A stretch of 64,000 nt of DNA. It comes from Ensifer adhaerens (GTDB taxonomy: Bacteria; Pseudomonadota; Alphaproteobacteria; Rhizobiales; Rhizobiaceae). The notes beneath the pieces were generated by a model. That model did not search any database. It had not been told where the DNA came from and worked only from the letters and a program-made list of their open reading frames with translations. Below, piece by piece: positions 62,913 to 64,000 of the stretch (positions within the stretch are counted from its first letter, which is position 1; each line of letters begins with the position of its first letter). The position numbers and the translations under genes were made by a program. Location: contig NZ_LGAP01000009.1 of assembly GCF_001270265.1 (NCBI RefSeq), positions 124,001 through 188,000 on the forward strand. Direction: 5' to 3'.

Positions 62913-64000
62913 CTACTTGCTGGCGACTTCGCTGCCGTCCTTGTTCAGCAACTCGTCGATGCGGTCGCGCTCCTTCTCGAACTTCGCGAGCGCGTCACCG
63001 CCCAGCGATTTGCCGCCCGGCAGGCGGATGCGCAGCGGATCAACCTTGTTGCCGTTGACGATCAGCTCGTAGTGCAGGTGCGGACCGGTCGAAAGACCCG
63101 TCGTGCCGACCCAGCCGATCACCTGGCCCTGGACCACTTTCGCGCCGGCCTTGACGGTCTTGGCGATCGCGCTCTGGTGGTTATAGGAGGAGACATAGCC
63201 GTTGGCATGGCGGATCAGCGTCTGGTTGCCGTATCCGCCGGAATCCCAGCCAGCCTTCTCCACCGTACCGTTGCCGGCTGCGATGATCGGCGTGCCGCGG
63301 GGAGCTGACCAATCGACGCCGGTGTGCATGCGCGAGAAGCCGAGGATCGGGTGGCGGCGCATGCCGAAGCCGGAGCGGAAATGGCCGTTCGGCACGGGGT
63401 TGCGCAGCAGGAACTGCCGGATGCTCTTGCCTTCGCTGTTGAAGTAGTCGATCGAATTGTCGTCCGGATCCTGGAAGCGGTAGAAGGTCGTTTCCGCATC
63501 GCCGAACTTCGCCCTGACGTAAAGCAGTTCGGATTCCGCCGTTGCCATGCCGCGATCGTCGGTGACCGAGAAGAAGGCTTCGAGCGAATCCGTCGGTTTC
63601 AGCTGCGCCTGGAAGTCGACATTGCTGGCGAGCAGCTTGACCACGAGCCCGACCATGTCGGTGCTCATGCCGTAGGACAGCGCGGCGCGGTAGATGCCGT
63701 CATAGACACGCGGCAGATCGTGGGTGCTGGTGATCGTCGGCGTGCCGTTGTCGTCGAAGGCGGTCGCGACCGCATCGAGCTTGGGCGGCTCGGCGCCGGG
63801 CACGAAGCGGCCGCCGTCATCGACGGCCATCGTCAGCACATGGCGGTTGCGCGAATAGATGGTGGCGCGAACGATGCGCGCTTCCTCGCCCTTCTGGATG
63901 ATGCCGATGCGCAGGACGTCGCCGTCGTTTAGTTCCTTGGCGCCGAGCGCGTCGCCGATATAGCCGGCTGCGTCTTCGGCCTGCGCCTTGGCATAACCGG
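62913..64000 (-). CDS. M23 family metallopeptidase, 5' partial
   Basis: The frame is open to the right edge, so the N-terminus is missing; 361 codons are visible. The M23 (LytM) domain lies near the C-terminus with GFGMRRHPILGFSRMHTGVD (zinc H-x3-D), NGYVSSYNHQSAIAK and TGLSTGPHLHYELIVNG (HxH). A LysM-like or OapA-like beta region precedes it. Such enzymes cleave peptidoglycan cross-links in the periplasm. Converges on clpB. The internal ATG at 63839 is not the start, since conserved-looking sequence continues upstream (GDALGAKELNDGDVLRIG). Confidence 0.9.
   Translation of the reverse strand, partial: GYAKAQAEDAAGYIGDALGAKELNDGDVLRIGIIQKGEEARIVRATIYSRNRHVLTMAVDDGGRFVPGAEPPKLDAVATAFDDNGTPTITSTHDLPRVYDGIYRAALSYGMSTDMVGLVVKLLASNVDFQAQLKPTDSLEAFFSVTDDRGMATAESELLYVRAKFGDAETTFYRFQDPDDNSIDYFNSEGKSIRQFLLRNPVPNGHFRSGFGMRRHPILGFSRMHTGVDWSAPRGTPIIAAGNGTVEKAGWDSGGYGNQTLIRHANGYVSSYNHQSAIAKTVKAGAKVVQGQVIGWVGTTGLSTGPHLHYELIVNGNKVDPLRIRLPGGKSLGGDALAKFEKERDRIDELLNKDGSEVASK

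Overview
The window looks like a chromosomal piece of a rhizobial alphaproteobacterium, probably Sinorhizobium/Ensifer or a close relative. The support is high GC, the order lysC-ptsP-prfA-prmC-DUF4167 gene followed by clpB and an M23 peptidase gene, a SecA ending in a SEC-C zinc motif, and rhizobial-type palindromic intergenic repeats. Assignments are made by reading the sequence and from memory of the families; no database search was run.

Region 1 (1 to about 20.4 kb) is the late half of a lambda-like siphovirus prophage. Its left end, with terminase, portal and any integrase, lies outside the window. In order it carries head decoration protein (cut by the edge), major capsid protein, head-tail connector genes, tail tube, two overlapping tail assembly chaperone frames joined by a lambda-type G GGA AAG slippery heptamer, tape measure, distal tail and baseplate genes, an NlpC/P60-like protein, a 1543-residue tail-tip/fibre protein, a lysis cassette (tail-anchored lysozyme, overlapping spanin-like pair, holin), a block of small leftward genes including one frameshifted zinc-ribbon gene, and a Dam-type adenine methyltransferase.

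Region 2 (20.4 to about 29.4 kb) is an accessory block that reads as a defence island. It holds a two-gene NA37-like plus membrane-anchored module that I do not recognise as a described system, a frameshifted Cys-rich gene, a CxxxCxxCC (YkgJ-type) gene, a Septu-like ATPase plus HNH pair, an SRA (YDG)-HNH modification-dependent nuclease, and small membrane and winged-helix-like genes. Two diverged copies (62 of 85 aligned columns identical) of an element with a conserved hairpin lie just upstream of the Septu-like operon and of the SRA-HNH gene.

Region 3 (29.4 to 64 kb) is ordinary chromosome: an acyl-CoA synthetase, a GNAT/flippase pair for envelope polysaccharide, secA, a parvulin, argJ-GNAT-mutT, an orphan Flp pilin, comF, grxC, a nitrilase/DUF1178 pair, ubiG, a variable cluster (RibD-like reductase, two methyltransferases, ABC-F ATPase), then lysC, ptsP, prfA, prmC, a DUF4167 gene, a TetR/oxidoreductase divergon, clpB with a plausible RpoH promoter, and an M23 peptidase cut by the right edge. 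Rho-independent terminators are visible after secA, the parvulin gene, the DUF4167 gene and clpB. Two families of rhizobial palindromic repeats sit at 41.4 to 43.8 kb, and one of them decides the start of a neighbouring gene.
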